Shown: positions 17,117 through 26,817, counted from the stretch's first letter. The stretch is 64,000 nucleotides of DNA from Ochrobactrum sp. Marseille-Q0166 (GCF_014397025.1 NZ_JACJUO010000003.1:186001-250000); one strand, 5' to 3'. Translations and numbers: made by a program. Notes: a model not told the origin generated them from the letters alone.

Positions 17117-17989
17117 ATGACCGATATTGCACAAAGTCTCTCCCGTGAGGCGCACGCGCATGAAAAGGAACTTCGGGCAGAGCATGCCGAATTGTTCGGA
17201 AACGCGCGTGCCTGGCGAAATCTGGCGATTTTAACCGGAGCTTTGATTGCTTCCGTCTGGTTCGCTTTCTACTGGCTCGATTTTTCGCTGCTGCGCATTC
17301 TCAATGGCCTCGGTCGCCTCGGCGATTTCACGCTTATGATGATGCCGCCATCGTCCGGTGGGCGTTTCAGCCTTTATGTGTGGTCGATGATGGAAACGCT
17401 GGCAATCGCCTATCTCGGCACATTGCTCGCGGCAATTCTTGCGTTCCCATTCGGCTTTCTGGCTGCCAAGAACATCATCCCGAATGTGTTCCTGCATTTT
17501 GGCATCCGCCGCTTCCTCGATACCATTCGTGGCGTCGATACGCTGATCTGGGCACTGATCTGGGTGTCGGTTGTGGGTCTCGGACCGTTTGCCGGTATTC
17601 TCGCAATTGCCTGCTCGGACTTCGGGGCATTTGGCAAGTTGTTCTCGGAAGCCATAGAAGGCGCTGACAAGAAGCCGGTCGAGGGCGTTGTCTCATCAGG
17701 CGGGAGCAAACTGCACGGCTATCGCTTCGGCGTGTTGCCGCAGGTTCTGCCGCTGATCGGCAGTCAGGTGCTTTACTTCTTTGAGTCAAACACCCGTTCG
17801 GCAACCATCATCGGTATCGTGGGAGCAGGCGGCATCGGCGCGCATCTGGCTGAGCAGATCAAGGTTCTCAATCTTCAGGACGTTTCCTTCCTGATCATTA
17901 TGATCCTGATCGCTGTCGCTGTTATCGACTGGTTCTCGTCGAAGCTCCGTCACGCGATGATTGGCAAGAAAGCAATAAAATCAATGTAG
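17117..17989 (+). CDS. phnE: PhnE, phosphonate ABC transporter permease (second copy)
   Basis: A 290-residue permease, paralogous to the gene before it. The loop motif is EGVVSSGGSKLHGYRFGVLPQVLPL followed by TIIGIVGAGGIGAHLAEQI. Two PhnE proteins in tandem are common in rhizobial phn clusters and probably form a heterodimeric channel. The start at 17117 has AGAGAG upstream. Extending the frame to 16988 would run through the repeat and is rejected. Confidence 0.92.
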   Translation: MTDIAQSLSREAHAHEKELRAEHAELFGNARAWRNLAILTGALIASVWFAFYWLDFSLLRILNGLGRLGDFTLMMMPPSSGGRFSLYVWSMMETLAIAYLGTLLAAILAFPFGFLAAKNIIPNVFLHFGIRRFLDTIRGVDTLIWALIWVSVVGLGPFAGILAIACSDFGAFGKLFSEAIEGADKKPVEGVVSSGGSKLHGYRFGVLPQVLPLIGSQVLYFFESNTRSATIIGIVGAGGIGAHLAEQIKVLNLQDVSFLIIMILIAVAVIDWFSSKLRHAMIGKKAIKSM

Positions 17990-18168
17990 TCGGCCAATGA
18001 TTCGAAGGAGATTCTTCTGTTCAGCAGTTTTGAATTTGAATTCTTGCGCCATTCCCAAACGCCGCCTAGCAGCTGCATTTATATGCCTCAACAAGTCAAA
18101 CCTTCCTAGCGTTATTGCCCTCTTCTGAAGGCACGCAAGAATACGATTATTTACAAAAGACGTATAAA

Positions 18169-18209
18169 GATCGACAAATGTAAAATACGTATATTGACAT
18201 TTGTCGATC
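18169..18209. promoter_or_regulatory. Long inverted repeat, candidate operator of the polyol operon
   Basis: Perfect 13-bp arms GATCGACAAATGT and ACATTTGTCGATC are separated by 15 bases centred on TACGTA. A further half-site TTTGTCG occurs at 18221-18227. It lies 40 bases before the ABC ATPase start and overlaps a TTGACA (18194-18199) that could be a -35 box. Long spaced dyads suit SorC/DeoR-type tetrameric regulators, and such a regulator is encoded in this operon (fused to DhaK). Confidence 0.55.
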
Positions 18210-18248
18210 AATTGATGATTTTTGTCGTGCGTGGTGAAGGAGGATACC

Positions 18249-19727
18249 GTGCAGACGCTATTGAAAGTTGAGAACCTGAAAAAATCGTTCGGCGGTGTTG
18301 CGGCACTTCGCAATGGCCAGCTGGAATTGCGTGCAGGTTCCGTCCACGCGCTCTGTGGCGGCAATGGCGCCGGCAAATCCACATTCCTCTCCATTTTGAT
18401 GGGCATCCAGCAGCGCGACGGCGGCACAATCTGGCTGCGGGGCAAGGAAGTTAAATATTCGACCCCTGCGGAAGCGCTTAAATCCGGCATCGCGATTATA
18501 GAGCAGGAGCTGAGCCCTGTTCCGCATATGAGTGTTGCAGAGAATATCTTTCTCGGTCGCGAACCTTCGACGCGATTTGGCGGTATTGATTTCAAGAAGA
18601 TGAACAGTGAAGCGCAGGCGCTTCTGGATCGTCTGGAGTTTGATATTCGCGCGACTCAGGTGATGAGCCAGTTGTCGGTTGCACAGATGCAGCTCGTGGA
18701 AATCGCCAAGGCGTTCAGTCACAATGCCGATGTGATCTTCATGGATGAGCCGACATCGGCCATCGGTGAAAAGGAAGCGCAACATCTGTTCAAGGCGGTC
18801 GAGCGTCTCAAGGCTGAAGGCAAGGGCATTGTCTATGTCTCGCATCGTCTGTCCGAGATTTTCCAGATTGCAGATTCTTATACGGTTTTCCGCGACGGCG
18901 GTTATGTCGGTTCGGGCGCGTTGAGCGATATCGACCGTCCCGAACTGATCCGTCTCATCGTTGGGCGTGAGCTTGGCGAAGAATTCATCAAGACCAACGA
19001 GCCGACCGATCATATTGGCTTCGAGGTTTCCGATCTCTCCCTTCCTGGCAAGATCGAAGATATTTCCTTCTCGGTCCGCAAGGGTGAAATCTTTGGTATT
19101 TACGGCCTGATGGGTTCGGGTCGTTCCGAAATCTTCAACTGCATCTTCGGTCTCGACAAGGCAAGCAAGGGCGAGATCCGACTTGAGGGCCGTGCGCTCA
19201 AAGTGGGCAAGCCTGCTGATGCAATGGCTGAAGGCATTGCCTTTGTGACCGAAGACCGCAAGCTGACGGGGCTTAATCTCACAGACAGCGTGCGCGCCAA
19301 TATCTGCCTTGCCAGTCTTCCTGAAATGAGCCCCGCATTTGCCATGCGGCAGCGCGAAGAAGCTGAAGCGAGTGCCAAGATGATCGCGCATTTCGGCATC
19401 AAGGCTGCACGCGACACGATGCCGGTTTCCGGTCTTTCGGGCGGCAACCAGCAGAAAGTTGTGCTGGGCAAATGGTTTCTACGCAACCCGCGACTGTTGT
19501 TGCTCGATGAGCCGACACGCGGTGTGGATGTGGGCGCGAAGCGGGAAATCTATCGCATCATCTGCGAATTCACTGCGTCAGGCGGAACCGTCGTGATGAT
19601 TTCATCTGAAATCGACGAGGTTCTGGGCATGTCGGACCGCATCCTCGTGATGCGGCAGGGCAAGTCAGCGGGCGTTTATGACAGGGCCGACACTGACGCA
19701 CAAAAGCTGGTGCATTTGTCCACCTGA
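18249..19727 (+). CDS. Sugar/polyol ABC transporter ATPase (CUT2, two ATPase domains)
   Basis: A 492-residue double ATPase like RbsA/XylG. The first domain has the P-loop GGNGAGKST and QLSVAQMQLVEIAKA in the signature region. The second has the typical altered P-loop GLMGSGRSE and a good signature LSGGNQQKVVLGKW. It energises uptake of a sugar or polyol with the permease and binding protein that follow. The start is the GTG at 18249, because AAGGAGG stands 5 bases upstream; a TTG at 18222 has no such site. Confidence 0.9.
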   Translation: MQTLLKVENLKKSFGGVAALRNGQLELRAGSVHALCGGNGAGKSTFLSILMGIQQRDGGTIWLRGKEVKYSTPAEALKSGIAIIEQELSPVPHMSVAENIFLGREPSTRFGGIDFKKMNSEAQALLDRLEFDIRATQVMSQLSVAQMQLVEIAKAFSHNADVIFMDEPTSAIGEKEAQHLFKAVERLKAEGKGIVYVSHRLSEIFQIADSYTVFRDGGYVGSGALSDIDRPELIRLIVGRELGEEFIKTNEPTDHIGFEVSDLSLPGKIEDISFSVRKGEIFGIYGLMGSGRSEIFNCIFGLDKASKGEIRLEGRALKVGKPADAMAEGIAFVTEDRKLTGLNLTDSVRANICLASLPEMSPAFAMRQREEAEASAKMIAHFGIKAARDTMPVSGLSGGNQQKVVLGKWFLRNPRLLLLDEPTRGVDVGAKREIYRIICEFTASGGTVVMISSEIDEVLGMSDRILVMRQGKSAGVYDRADTDAQKLVHLST

Positions 19728-19799
19728 TAACGGACGTCACTCTGAACGCAAGATCGAGAATTAGGCCTGACACTGGCAGGCTGGGAGAGGCTGGAAAAC

Positions 19800-20804
19800 G
19801 TGAGCAACAACGAAAACACACAATCGACCAGCTGGTTCGCTTCTGAAAAGCGCCGGTTGATCATTCAGGAATACGGCATTTTCCTGGCCTTCCTGCTTCT
19901 GGTCTTCATTCTGTCGGTGTCAAATCCATACTTCCTGACAACGGGTAATATTTCAAACGTTCTCCTTCAGACCTCGATCAACGGTGTCCTGGCAATCGGC
20001 ATGACCTTTGTCATTCTGACGCGCGGCATCGACCTTTCTGTCGGCTCTGTTGCGGCACTTACAGGTATTGTTGCAGCCAGTCTTGCAACCACTTCAGCAA
20101 CGGCTGGTGTTGCGGGGGGGCCTTATCCGGCAATCGTCGCCATAGCTGCCGGGCTTGCAGTTGGTTGTGCCTGCGGCGCACTGGTCGGCTGGATTGTTTC
20201 GCGTTTCTCGGTGCCTGCATTTGTTGCAACGCTCGGCATGCTGTCGGCTGCACGCGGCATGACGCTTATTTATGGTGGTGGTAAGCCTGTGCCTGCACTG
20301 ATCCCGGATTTCCGCTGGATCGGCACCGCCAAAATCATGGGTATTCCAATGCCTGTCCTTATTCTGGCGATTGTCTTCATTGCCGCCTGGTGGGTTCTCA
20401 CCCGCACGCGCTTTGGCCGTTATGTCTATGCTGTTGGCGGCAACCCCCATGCAGCAAAGACATCGGGTATCAATGTCACCCGCGTTCGCTTCTCTGTTTA
20501 TGTCATCTCCGGTGCACTTTCCGGCCTTGCAGGCATGATGCTTGCTGCCCGCACCGGCTCCGCACTGCCACAGGCCGGTATTGCTTACGAACTCGATGCA
20601 ATTGCCGCGGTTGTTATCGGCGGCACCAGTCTTGCAGGTGGTGTCGGTCGCGTAACCGGCACGTTGATTGGCGCGCTCATTATTGGCGTCATGAACAATG
20701 GTCTCGATCTGATGGGTATGGAATCTTACTACCAGCAGGTTCTCAAAGGCGCGTTGATCGTCGGTGCAGTCATGCTTGATCAGAAACGCAACCAGAGCGC
20801 CTGA
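19800..20804 (+). CDS. Sugar/polyol ABC transporter permease (RbsC-like)
   Basis: A 334-residue membrane protein of the RbsC/XylH type with about 8-10 hydrophobic segments. The family stretches GMTFVILTRGIDLSVGSVAALTGIVAA and VVIGGTSLAGGVGRVTGTLIGA are present. It opens with GTG at 19800, preceded by GGGAGAGG and GGAAA. The gap to the ATPase is 72 bases and to the binding protein 83 bases. Confidence 0.9.
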   Translation: MSNNENTQSTSWFASEKRRLIIQEYGIFLAFLLLVFILSVSNPYFLTTGNISNVLLQTSINGVLAIGMTFVILTRGIDLSVGSVAALTGIVAASLATTSATAGVAGGPYPAIVAIAAGLAVGCACGALVGWIVSRFSVPAFVATLGMLSAARGMTLIYGGGKPVPALIPDFRWIGTAKIMGIPMPVLILAIVFIAAWWVLTRTRFGRYVYAVGGNPHAAKTSGINVTRVRFSVYVISGALSGLAGMMLAARTGSALPQAGIAYELDAIAAVVIGGTSLAGGVGRVTGTLIGALIIGVMNNGLDLMGMESYYQQVLKGALIVGAVMLDQKRNQSA

Positions 20805-20887
20805 TAACCAGAATTTCTAATTGCCAGTTCATGGCGCAACCAAAGCCGCACATTCAATCATTGCGGATATTGTGGAGGAGAATACCA

Positions 20888-21874
20888 ATGAAGAAACTGC
20901 TGATTGCCCTAGCATCGGCTACGGCTCTGCTCGCAGGCGCTGCAAATGCTCAGGAAAAGCTGAAGATTGGTGCAGCCCCTTACGGCTTGAATGCTGAATT
21001 CATGCAGATCTGGTCTGAAGCGCTGAAAGAACACCCAGCCGTGAAGAGCGGGGAAGTTTCGCTGACGGTTTTCGACGGTCGTTATGACGCGCTCGTTCAG
21101 CAGGAACAGTTCAATAACATGATCACACAGAAGTTTGACGCAATCATTTTTGCGCCTATCGATGTTGAAGCCGGCGCCACCGCCGTCCAGGCCGCGGTCG
21201 ATGCAAATATTCCGGTTGTTGGTTCCAACACCCGTGTGAACTCCGATCTTCTGGCTGCCTATGTTGGTTCGGACGATGCGGTATCTGGATATATGGAAGC
21301 CAAAGCCGTTCTCGATAAGATTGGCTGCAAGGGTAATGTCGTCATCATCGAAGGCCCGATTGGTCAATCGGCGCAGGTTTCGCGACTCGAAGGCAACAAG
21401 AAAGCGCTTGCTGAATGCCCGGACGTCAAAGTTCTTGAACAGCAGACGGCAAATTGGTCGCGCGCTGAAGCACAGACACTGATGGAAAACTGGCTGACTT
21501 CACATAAGGGTGAAATCAACGGCGTAATCGGCCAGAACGACGAAATGGCTCTTGGCGCAATTGAAGCCATCAAGTCGGCAGGTCTCAAGGTTGATGACTT
21601 TGCTATCGCGGGTATAGACGGTGTGACCGATGCACTTAACGCAGTTAAGGCTGGCACCATGACTTCGATCCTGCAGGATGCACGCGCTCAGGCGCAGGGT
21701 GCAATGGACCTCGCAATCTTCCATGCGAAGAAGGGCGACTACAAGCCAGAATCCGATATCTGGGCGCAGTATCCTGACATGCCGTTCAACGACGGTAAGG
21801 ACAAGGAATACAATGTTCCTTGGACGCCAGTAACAGCCGACAATGTCGACAAGCTGCTCGAAGCACGCAAGTAA
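20888..21874 (+). CDS. Periplasmic sugar/polyol-binding protein
   Basis: A 328-residue periplasmic binding protein of the ribose-binding fold. The signal peptide is MKKLLIALASATALLAGAANA. Family segments include IIFAPIDVEAGATAVQAAVDANIPVVGSN and GVIGQNDEMALGAIEAIKSAG. GGAGGAG lies before the chosen ATG at 20888; an upstream extension to 20831 would bury the signal peptide. The ligand is unknown. The DhaK-type kinases downstream suggest a C4 or similar polyol entering through a ketose. Confidence 0.88.
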   Translation: MKKLLIALASATALLAGAANAQEKLKIGAAPYGLNAEFMQIWSEALKEHPAVKSGEVSLTVFDGRYDALVQQEQFNNMITQKFDAIIFAPIDVEAGATAVQAAVDANIPVVGSNTRVNSDLLAAYVGSDDAVSGYMEAKAVLDKIGCKGNVVIIEGPIGQSAQVSRLEGNKKALAECPDVKVLEQQTANWSRAEAQTLMENWLTSHKGEINGVIGQNDEMALGAIEAIKSAGLKVDDFAIAGIDGVTDALNAVKAGTMTSILQDARAQAQGAMDLAIFHAKKGDYKPESDIWAQYPDMPFNDGKDKEYNVPWTPVTADNVDKLLEARK

Positions 21875-21953
21875 TAGAGAACTGCGGGATGAGCCACCCC
21901 GGCTCATTCCGCAACCCAAACAGTCCGCTACCCTCAACACCGAGGATCAAACC

Positions 21954-22727
21954 ATGTCCGACCAATCCCCTCAAATCGACCTGAACTTCCCGCTTAACGG
22001 TAAAGTTGCTCTGGTAACTGGTGCTGCTTCCGGTATTGGCGCGGCTGTTGCTGAAGCCTTCGCTGCCAAGGGTGCAAAGGTTGCTGTGCTTGATATTAAT
22101 GCTGATCAGGCGCGTGCCAAGGCAGAAGCGCTTGGAGACGGTGCAAAGCCTTTCGTCTGCGACGTATCTGATCCGGCTTCGGTGAAGGCTGCGGTATCCG
22201 GCGTGGTCGAGGCATTCAGACAGATAGATATTGCTGTAAACAGCGCCGGCGTAGTTTTCCTCGCACCCGCCGAAGATCTGACCATTTCCGATTGGGATCG
22301 CACGATTGCAATCAACCTCAAGGGCAGTTTTCTCGTCACACAGGAAGTAGGCCGCGCGATGATCGCAGCAAATAAAGGCGGCAAGATTGTCAATCTCGCT
22401 TCGCAGGCCGGTACCGTGGCGATTGAAGATCATGTTGCTTATTGCGCATCGAAGTTCGGCGTCATCGGCATGTCGAAAACCTTTGCTGCGGAATGGGGTA
22501 AATACGGCATCACCGTCAACACGATCTCGCCAACGATTGTTCTCACGGAACTGGGCAAGAAGGCCTGGAGCGGCGAAAAGGGCGAAGCTGCGAAGAAGCG
22601 CATTCCAACTGGACGCTTCGCATTTCCGGAAGAAATTGCAGCTGCCGCAGTCTTTCTGGCGTCAAGCGGTGCGAACATGATAAATGGTGCCGACCTTCTG
22701 ATTGATGGTGGCTACACAATTCTTTAA
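21954..22727 (+). CDS. Short-chain dehydrogenase, probable polyol dehydrogenase
   Basis: A 257-residue classical SDR with the NAD-binding motif GAASGIGAAVAEAF and the catalytic YCASK (Tyr-x-x-x-Lys) preceded by Ser in NLASQAG. Placed between the uptake system and ketose kinases, it probably oxidises the imported polyol to a ketose. The start at 21954 has GAGG upstream; the longer frame from 21843 overlaps the binding-protein gene and is not used. Confidence 0.85.
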   Translation: MSDQSPQIDLNFPLNGKVALVTGAASGIGAAVAEAFAAKGAKVAVLDINADQARAKAEALGDGAKPFVCDVSDPASVKAAVSGVVEAFRQIDIAVNSAGVVFLAPAEDLTISDWDRTIAINLKGSFLVTQEVGRAMIAANKGGKIVNLASQAGTVAIEDHVAYCASKFGVIGMSKTFAAEWGKYGITVNTISPTIVLTELGKKAWSGEKGEAAKKRIPTGRFAFPEEIAAAAVFLASSGANMINGADLLIDGGYTIL

Positions 22728-22830
22728 CAAAGCGACCAGTTCTGACACGTCCTGACGATTGTTCGGGGCCGAAAATACGGCTTTAAAAATATAGAGCGGG
22801 AACTCATCTCTCGCCTTCGATAGGTGCAAA

Positions 22831-23826
22831 ATGCAAAGATTTATCAATAACCCGGATGAAGTGGTCGAAGATACCGTCAAGGGTTTTATTAAGGCGCATA
22901 AAGATCTGGTTCGGCTTTCTACGGAAAACCCTCGCGTTGTTGTCGCTAAAGATGCACCTATCGAGGGGAAAGTTGGCGTTATTACCGGTGGTGGCTCGGG
23001 TCACGAGCCTGCCTTCATCGGCTATACCGGCAAGAACCTGCTTGATGCTGTTGCCGTTGGGGAACTGTTCTCCTCGCCGACTGCCAAGAGCTTCTACGAT
23101 GCTGCGCGTGAAGCCAATGGTGGCAAGGGTGTCGTCTGCCTTTATGGCAACTATGCCGGTGACAACATGAACGTCAAAATGGCGATCAAGCTTGCTGCCA
23201 AGGCCGGTATTGAAGTTCTGACCGTCGTTGCCAACGATGATGTCTGTTCCGCTCCTGCGGATGAGCGCGAAAAGCGTCGCGGCGTTGCCGGCGAAATCTT
23301 CATGTGGAAGGTTGGCGGTGCAAAAGCTGCATCGGGTGCAAGCCTTCAGGAAGTACAGGCAACAGCACAGAAAGCCATCGACAATTGCCGTTCGATCGGC
23401 GTCGGCCTTGGCCCGTGTACGCTGCCAGCTGTTGGCCATCCGAACTTTGAGATCGAGCCGGGCACAATGGAAGTTGGCATCGGCCATCATGGCGAGCCGG
23501 GCGTTCGCGTCGAGCCGTTGAAGCGTGCTGACGAGGTTGCCAGGGACATGAGCAAGATTGTGCTCGACGATCACAATCTTCCTGAAGGCACTGAAGTTGC
23601 GGTTCTGGTTTCCGGACTTGGCGCGACACCGATCAATGAGCTTTATATCCTTAACGATACCATCGAGCAGGAAATAGCTGCACGCGGCCTCAAGATTTAT
23701 CGCACCTATGTCGGCAACTACTTCACATCGCTCGAAATGGTCGGCGCAACCCTGACAGTTATGGCTTTGGATGATGAGCTGAAAGCTCTGCTGGACGTAG
23801 AAGCCCGCTGCACTGCGGTTTTGTAA
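22831..23826 (+). CDS. Dihydroxyacetone kinase-like DhaK subunit
   Basis: A 331-residue DhaK-family ketose-binding kinase subunit. Conserved residues are visible: His58 in GGGSGHEPAF, Asp in NYAGDNMN, and the covalently binding His in GIGHHGEPG. With DhaL (next gene) it phosphorylates dihydroxyacetone or, in related polyol operons, erythrulose or a similar ketose. No DhaM or PTS gene is seen, so whether ATP or a PTS protein is the donor is not decided here. Confidence 0.88.
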   Translation: MQRFINNPDEVVEDTVKGFIKAHKDLVRLSTENPRVVVAKDAPIEGKVGVITGGGSGHEPAFIGYTGKNLLDAVAVGELFSSPTAKSFYDAAREANGGKGVVCLYGNYAGDNMNVKMAIKLAAKAGIEVLTVVANDDVCSAPADEREKRRGVAGEIFMWKVGGAKAASGASLQEVQATAQKAIDNCRSIGVGLGPCTLPAVGHPNFEIEPGTMEVGIGHHGEPGVRVEPLKRADEVARDMSKIVLDDHNLPEGTEVAVLVSGLGATPINELYILNDTIEQEIAARGLKIYRTYVGNYFTSLEMVGATLTVMALDDELKALLDVEARCTAVL

Positions 23827-23840
23827 GAAAGAAGCATATC

Positions 23841-24482
23841 ATGCAGACATTCAAAAATGCCGGATCGGGTGAGATCGTTCTTTCGCTTGCAGACCGGATT
23901 ATCGAAAATAAAGCTTACTTAAGCGAAATCGATGGCAAGATCGGCGATGGCGACCACGGTGTGAACATGGCCAAGGGTTTCGGCCTTGCAGCCGAACGAC
24001 TGCGCGGCAAGGACGTAACCCTTACTGAAGGTCTTGATACGCTCGGAACCGTTCTGTTGACCGAAATTGGTGGCTCGATGGGGCCGCTTTATGGTGTGAT
24101 GTTCAACGAATTCGCAGAAAAGCTGGAAGGCGTTGACGATATTGACGCGAGCGCTTTCAGCGCCATGCTTCATGCAGGACTAGAAGGCATTCAGTCGATC
24201 GGTTCGGCAAAGCTTGGTGACAAGACGCTGCTCGACACGCTGATCCCTGCAATCAACGCTTTTGACGAAGCAAACGGCAAGGGGCAGTCTTTTGCTGAAA
24301 GTCTGGACGCTTTGTCGGTGGCCGCTGAAGCCGGTCGCGACTCCACACTTAATCTCGTGGCGAAGATCGGTCGCGCAAGCCGTCTCGGTGAGCGTTCGCT
24401 GGGCGTCCTTGATGCAGGTGCAACATCGTGCGCACTGATTCTGACTGACCTTGCAGCACAGGCAAAGAGCCGTTTGAAGTAA
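23841..24482 (+). CDS. DhaL nucleotide-binding subunit
   Basis: A 213-residue DhaL protein carrying the nucleotide-binding motif DGKIGDGDHGVNMAKGF, whose Asp residues bind ADP-Mg. A second conserved patch is IGGSMGPLYG. It begins 14 bases after dhaK and completes the first kinase. A second DhaL lies at 26.8 kb. Confidence 0.88.
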   Translation: MQTFKNAGSGEIVLSLADRIIENKAYLSEIDGKIGDGDHGVNMAKGFGLAAERLRGKDVTLTEGLDTLGTVLLTEIGGSMGPLYGVMFNEFAEKLEGVDDIDASAFSAMLHAGLEGIQSIGSAKLGDKTLLDTLIPAINAFDEANGKGQSFAESLDALSVAAEAGRDSTLNLVAKIGRASRLGERSLGVLDAGATSCALILTDLAAQAKSRLK

Positions 24483-24624
24483 GGCTTACTGTCTGGATTT
24501 TGAGTTTGGCGTCTGAAAACTGTGTGGGTTCACATGTTCAGGCGCCAAATTCGTTTCATTATGTTGCAATTGCGTTTGAACGCTTTCATGTTTGCTGCGC
24601 AGGAGAGAGGCAACAGAAAATCGC

Positions 24625-26712
24625 ATGACGCTCAAGCCCAACACAACGCGCAAGGTCGGCAAGCCAAAGGCCGTTGCAAGCGAGAATTCGATCACGATTC
24701 CCATGCGTTATGGCGATGATCCCTATGTCTGGGCCTGCTGGCTTTATTACGAAGACGGCCTGACGCAGAGCGAGATTGCCGATGTGATGGGCATTTCGCG
24801 CGCAACCGTGAACAGCTATTTGGCCGAAGCACGCGATAAGGGTATCGTCAATATCTCTCTCGAGGCTGGACGACTGGAATCCCTGTCTGTGGCTCAGGAG
24901 TTGAAGCGTCATTTCGGCCTGACCGACTGCTTTATCATTCCGCATGATGACAATGCCCGTCCGCTGATTGATCGGCTCGGCGTTGCGGGCGCACATGCGC
25001 TTAACAAGATTCTCAAATCCGGCGATACGCTTGCGGTTGCCTGGGGACGGACGGTGCTGTCGGTCGGCGAGCAGACCGCCATCGGTTCCTTGCAAGACAT
25101 GACTGTCGTGCAGGCGACGGGCGGCACCACGGCGTCGTTCCCCTATACGCCTGAACGTTGTGCAGCAGCGCTTGCAGAAGCTGTCTCGGCACGCTGCGTG
25201 AACATTGTGGCGCCTGCCGTGGTGCGTTCGCAGCAGACGCGGGATGTGTTGCTCGAAGAGCCTTTGCTTCAGGAACAGTTTGCCACCCTTGAAAATGCCA
25301 ATCGCATTCTTTTCGGTGTTTCGTCGCTGCGGTCCAATTCCACCATTCACACCAGCGGTTTTTTTGAATCGGTTTCCCTGCAGCAATATCTAGCAGCCGG
25401 TGCTGTCGGAGTTGTGGCAGGCCGTTTCATAGATGAGCGTGGGAAGCCGGTCGCAGGCCCTCTTGATGAGCGGACAATTGGCATTTCGCTCGATAAGTTG
25501 CGGCAGATTCATACCCGCATTGCGGTCGCAGGCGGTTTCGACAAGGTGCCAGCACTTCTGGCAGCGCTGCGCGGTGGTTTCATCAATGTGCTGGTGACGG
25601 ATGCTGCGACCGGGCTCGGTATTTTGCGCGCCGATGGTGTCATTGATCTTGACGCGCGTCTTTCGCAGAAGCCCAAGACCAATCAGATGCCAGCAGCCTT
25701 TCGCGTGCGGGTAAAAAAGCTCCTCAACAATCCCAACGAAGTAGTTGAGGAAATGCTGGATGGTATTGTTCGGGCTCATGGTAAATTCCTGCAGCCAATT
25801 GGTGGATCCAACCGGACCTTGGTTGCACGCGATGGTCCGCGCGCCGGCAAGGTTGGGCTGGTCATTGGCGGCGGTGCCGGTCATGAGCCATGCTTTGTGG
25901 GCTATGTGGGCAAGGGACTGGCAGACGCTGTTGCTGTCGGCAATGTCTTCTCATCACCTCCACCCGATCCGATTGTGCAATGCGCGCTTGCGGCCTCCAG
26001 CGGCGAGGGCGTTCTTTTCGTCTACGGCAATTATGCCGGCGACGTCATGAACTTCGAGATGGCGGCTGAAATGGCCGAGGAAAAGGGCGTCAGGATCAAG
26101 ACCGTTCTGACCACCGACGATATCGCCTCATCGCCAATCGACGACAAGGACGGACGCCGCGGCGTTGCAGGCAATTTCTTTGTCTTTAAAGTAGCAGGGG
26201 CTGCCTGCGACAAGGGGTTGTCGCTTGATGCCTGCGAGATCGTTACTCGCAAGGCCAATTCGCGGACTTATACAATCGGTGTAGCCCTTGAGCCGGGCTC
26301 ATTGCCGCAAACCGGTCGGCATAATTTTGAAATTGGTCCCGAGGACATGGAAATCGGTGTTGGCATTCACGGTGAGCCGGGTGTATCGCGTGATCGCATT
26401 CGTCAGGCCGATGAAATCGTTGATGGTATCATGGACCGGATTTTCAACGAAATGAAGACCGTGCCGGGTGATCGCGTGGCTGTGCTGGTGAATTCATTCG
26501 GAGCGACACCGCTGATGGAACTTTATGTGCTCTATCGGCGTGTGGCGCAGCGACTAGCAGCCAAGAATATTCACATTGAGGCCAACTGGATCGGACATTA
26601 TTGCACGTCCCTGGATATGGTTGGAGCGTCGATATCGGTCATGCATCTTGATCACGAGCTGTCGGACCTGTTGCTGCATCCGTGTGAAACAGCGAGCCTC
26701 AAAATCAGCTAA
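24625..26712 (+). CDS. SorC-family regulator fused to a DhaK kinase subunit
   Basis: A 695-residue fusion. The N-terminal helix-turn-helix (about 46-70, LTQSEIADVMGISRATVNSY) and a SorC/DeoR-type sugar-binding domain (about 85-345, with GDTLAVAWGRTVLSV) form a normal regulator. It is joined by a short linker to a full-length DhaK (about 360-695). The kinase part keeps its key residues: GGGAGHEPCF (His about 420), NYAGDVMN and GIHGEPG. It could therefore act as enzyme, sensor or both. The start at 24625 follows AGGAGAGAGG by 14 bases; a TTG at 24592 is less likely. The reading frame is unbroken across the junction. Confidence 0.88.
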   Translation: MTLKPNTTRKVGKPKAVASENSITIPMRYGDDPYVWACWLYYEDGLTQSEIADVMGISRATVNSYLAEARDKGIVNISLEAGRLESLSVAQELKRHFGLTDCFIIPHDDNARPLIDRLGVAGAHALNKILKSGDTLAVAWGRTVLSVGEQTAIGSLQDMTVVQATGGTTASFPYTPERCAAALAEAVSARCVNIVAPAVVRSQQTRDVLLEEPLLQEQFATLENANRILFGVSSLRSNSTIHTSGFFESVSLQQYLAAGAVGVVAGRFIDERGKPVAGPLDERTIGISLDKLRQIHTRIAVAGGFDKVPALLAALRGGFINVLVTDAATGLGILRADGVIDLDARLSQKPKTNQMPAAFRVRVKKLLNNPNEVVEEMLDGIVRAHGKFLQPIGGSNRTLVARDGPRAGKVGLVIGGGAGHEPCFVGYVGKGLADAVAVGNVFSSPPPDPIVQCALAASSGEGVLFVYGNYAGDVMNFEMAAEMAEEKGVRIKTVLTTDDIASSPIDDKDGRRGVAGNFFVFKVAGAACDKGLSLDACEIVTRKANSRTYTIGVALEPGSLPQTGRHNFEIGPEDMEIGVGIHGEPGVSRDRIRQADEIVDGIMDRIFNEMKTVPGDRVAVLVNSFGATPLMELYVLYRRVAQRLAAKNIHIEANWIGHYCTSLDMVGASISVMHLDHELSDLLLHPCETASLKIS

Positions 26713-26817
26713 AGCCTGTGTTTGAGTCCTATCGTTTCACTGTGCCTGAAAGTAAATTAGCATACTCTTTATGACGAGCGACGCCCGTTGCAGTTATAAG
26801 GCTTGAGGAGGAAATCC

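Noticed and set aside
18258-19391. A 377-codon minus-strand frame opposite the ABC ATPase
   Set aside because: Antisense shadow of a well-supported gene; no motif and no ribosome binding site.
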